In this document: positions 6,583-7,593 of the stretch, piece after piece
Layout: each line of letters opens with the position of its first letter
How positions within the stretch are numbered: the stretch's first letter is position 1
DNA from: Planctomycetota bacterium
Lineage (GTDB): Bacteria > Planctomycetota > UBA1135
Direction of reading: 5' to 3'
Assembly (NCBI GenBank): GCA_029243845.1
Contig: JAQWRF010000080.1
Coordinates: 1-7,593, forward strand
Length of the DNA: 7,593 nucleotides
The notes under the pieces: generated by a model
Told to the model about the DNA's origin: nothing
The model's input: the letters and a program-made list of their open reading frames with translations, nothing else
Database searches by the model: none
Program-made: the position numbers and the translations under genes

Positions 6583-7593
6583 TTAAGTATTCGCCATTAA
6601 CTGGCGTTGCGCAACAAGACGCACGGCCTGCTGTAAACAATAAAGCAGTGGCCGTGCGTCTGCTTTTTGTTGGCGCGCAATATCATAAGCCGAGCCGTGC
6701 ATCGGGCTTAGGCGCAAGACATCGGCGCCGACAAATAGGCTATTAGCCTGGTCGCGTGGCAACATCTTTAACGCAATAAAAGCTTGGTCGTGATACAGCG
6801 CAACAACCACATCATGCTTGCCCTGAGCACCCTCGCTAAAAACAACATCTGGGGCTAAAGGGCCGATAGTTGTTAAGCCAAATTGTTGGCGCGCGCTCTC
6901 AATAGCTGGCAAAATCACTCGCCGCTCTTCGTCGCCAAAAGCTCCATTCTCGCCAGCATGTGGGTTTAATCCAGCAATCGCAACTCGCGGATTTTCAATG
7001 CACAATACTTCGCGTGCAGCGAAGTGCGCAACCCGTATCTGCTCAGTCAAGTAATCAACTGTTAGTGTATTAATCGCGTCTGATAAAGACATGTGCCGGG
7101 TGGCTATCCATACTTTTAATTCGCCGGCACAAGCAAGCATGCCGTAACTCTCTGAATCGCAAGTCTCGCCTATGAGTTGCGTTTGTCCCTCGTAGTCGAA
7201 TCCGGCCAAATGCATACTCTCTTTATTGACCGGCGGCGTCAACATCGCGTCAGCGTCGCCAGCTAAGCATAAACGAGTGGCCTTGCTCACGGCCTCGACG
7301 GCAGCAGCTCCAAATTGCGCGTTGGGCACTCCGACTTGCGCGCTCGGCTGCGGAGATGACAGCTCTAAAACGGGTACTACCATTGGCTGGCTGGCTGCAA
7401 GTGCAAAGCCAGCGGCCGGCGTTGAAACTGCGCGCAGGTTAATGCCGATGTCAGATCGCGCCGCAACATCTTTAAGGTAATCGATATGGCCCAGGATTAA
7501 TGGTGAGCAACTTTCGCGAGCCGCACTATCGGCAAGGCAATGCAAAAGGACCTCGGGTGCGATGCCTCCGAGGTCTCCTTGGGTAACCACGAT
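6583..7593 (-). CDS. pdxA: PdxA-family dehydrogenase (4-hydroxythreonine-4-phosphate dehydrogenase-like), 5' end outside window
   Basis: PdxA oxidises 4-phosphohydroxy-L-threonine with NAD(P) in the DXP-dependent route to pyridoxal phosphate. The frame stays open to the right edge, and the GTG at 7588-7590 is probably internal, since IVVTQGD before and after it matches the family's usual first beta strand; only a few codons should be missing. Counting from that GTG, the three metal-ligand histidines are present: His166 (TRHMSLSDA), His211 (GLNPHAGENG) and His267 (LYHDQA). PPVNKE (119-124), Lys275 and Arg293 are also conserved, and the KADARPLL ending is family-like. Odd points are GDLGGIAPE (5-13) for the usual GDPxGIGPE, GQTQ (135-138) for GHTE, and SPMHGSA (295-301) for the usual S-x-DHGTA. 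These changes could mean a fast-evolving true PdxA or a paralogue for another phosphorylated hydroxy acid, such as 4-phospho-threonate. It converges on glnA with a 4-base gap. Confidence 0.86.
   Translation of the reverse strand: MVVTQGDLGGIAPEVLLHCLADSAARESCSPLILGHIDYLKDVAARSDIGINLRAVSTPAAGFALAASQPMVVPVLELSSPQPSAQVGVPNAQFGAAAVEAVSKATRLCLAGDADAMLTPPVNKESMHLAGFDYEGQTQLIGETCDSESYGMLACAGELKVWIATRHMSLSDAINTLTVDYLTEQIRVAHFAAREVLCIENPRVAIAGLNPHAGENGAFGDEERRVILPAIESARQQFGLTTIGPLAPDVVFSEGAQGKHDVVVALYHDQAFIALKMLPRDQANSLFVGADVLRLSPMHGSAYDIARQQKADARPLLYCLQQAVRLVAQRQLMANT
6617..6668 (+). terminator. Rho-independent terminator of glnA, embedded in pdxA
   Basis: AGACGCACGGCC (6617-6628) and GGCCGTGCGTCT (6650-6661) form a perfect 12-bp GC-rich stem with a 21-base loop in which CTGCT and AGCAG could pair further. 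It is followed on the plus strand by GC and then five T residues (6664-6668). It starts 39 bases after the glnA stop, the right place to end glnA transcription. On the minus strand the same bases are codons near the end of pdxA (Asp-Ala-Arg-Pro to Ala-Val-Arg-Leu), and there is no T-tract on that side, so it should work for glnA only. A 12-bp perfect repeat so placed is very unlikely by chance. Confidence 0.85.

Overview
The window looks like an ordinary chromosomal segment from a bacterium of the Planctomycetota/Verrucomicrobiota (PVC) type, with Verrucomicrobiota my favoured guess. The grounds are a large protein joining a PVC-type dehydrogenase-like propeller, HEAT-like repeats and a cytochrome c domain; a Tat-exported Gfo/Idh/MocA oxidoreductase directly behind it; and a sulfatase beside them. 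This combination is typical of PVC bacteria that degrade (often sulfated) glycans, but single domains also occur in Bacteroidota and others, so the assignment is an inference. No rRNA, tRNA, CRISPR array, insertion sequence or phage gene was seen, and base and codon use look even throughout.

Layout: (1) 1-612, plus strand, the C-terminal part of a sulfatase whose catalytic N-terminal part lies left of the window. (2) 609-1865, minus strand, a Gfo/Idh/MocA oxidoreductase with a Tat signal; its stop codon overlaps the sulfatase stop by 4 bases. (3) 1874-5044, minus strand, the 1056-residue multidomain c-type cytochrome with a C-terminal FGE-like (formylglycine-generating-enzyme-like) domain. 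It lies 8 bases upstream of gene 2 and almost certainly shares its transcript. (4) 5045-5168, the only real intergenic region (124 bases), a divergent promoter region with a plausible sigma-70-type promoter for glnA and a small palindrome. (5) 5169-6578, plus strand, glnA, a type I glutamine synthetase of the alpha (Bacillus-like) kind. (6) 6583-7593, minus strand, a divergent pdxA-family gene cut at its 5' end by the window edge and convergent with glnA, 4 bases apart.

How the genes may work together: genes 2 and 3 look like an envelope redox pair. The Gfo protein would oxidise a sugar-type substrate and the cytochrome could carry electrons, while the sulfatase next door may remove sulfate from the same glycans. 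That functional link is inferred from gene order and families only. glnA and pdxA are housekeeping-type genes with no obvious link to this module.

The points most worth a second look are the fusion of an FGE-like domain lacking the catalytic cysteine pair onto a PVC cytochrome next to a sulfatase; a strong intrinsic terminator for glnA written inside the pdxA coding sequence; and changes in several normally conserved PdxA motifs despite intact metal ligands.
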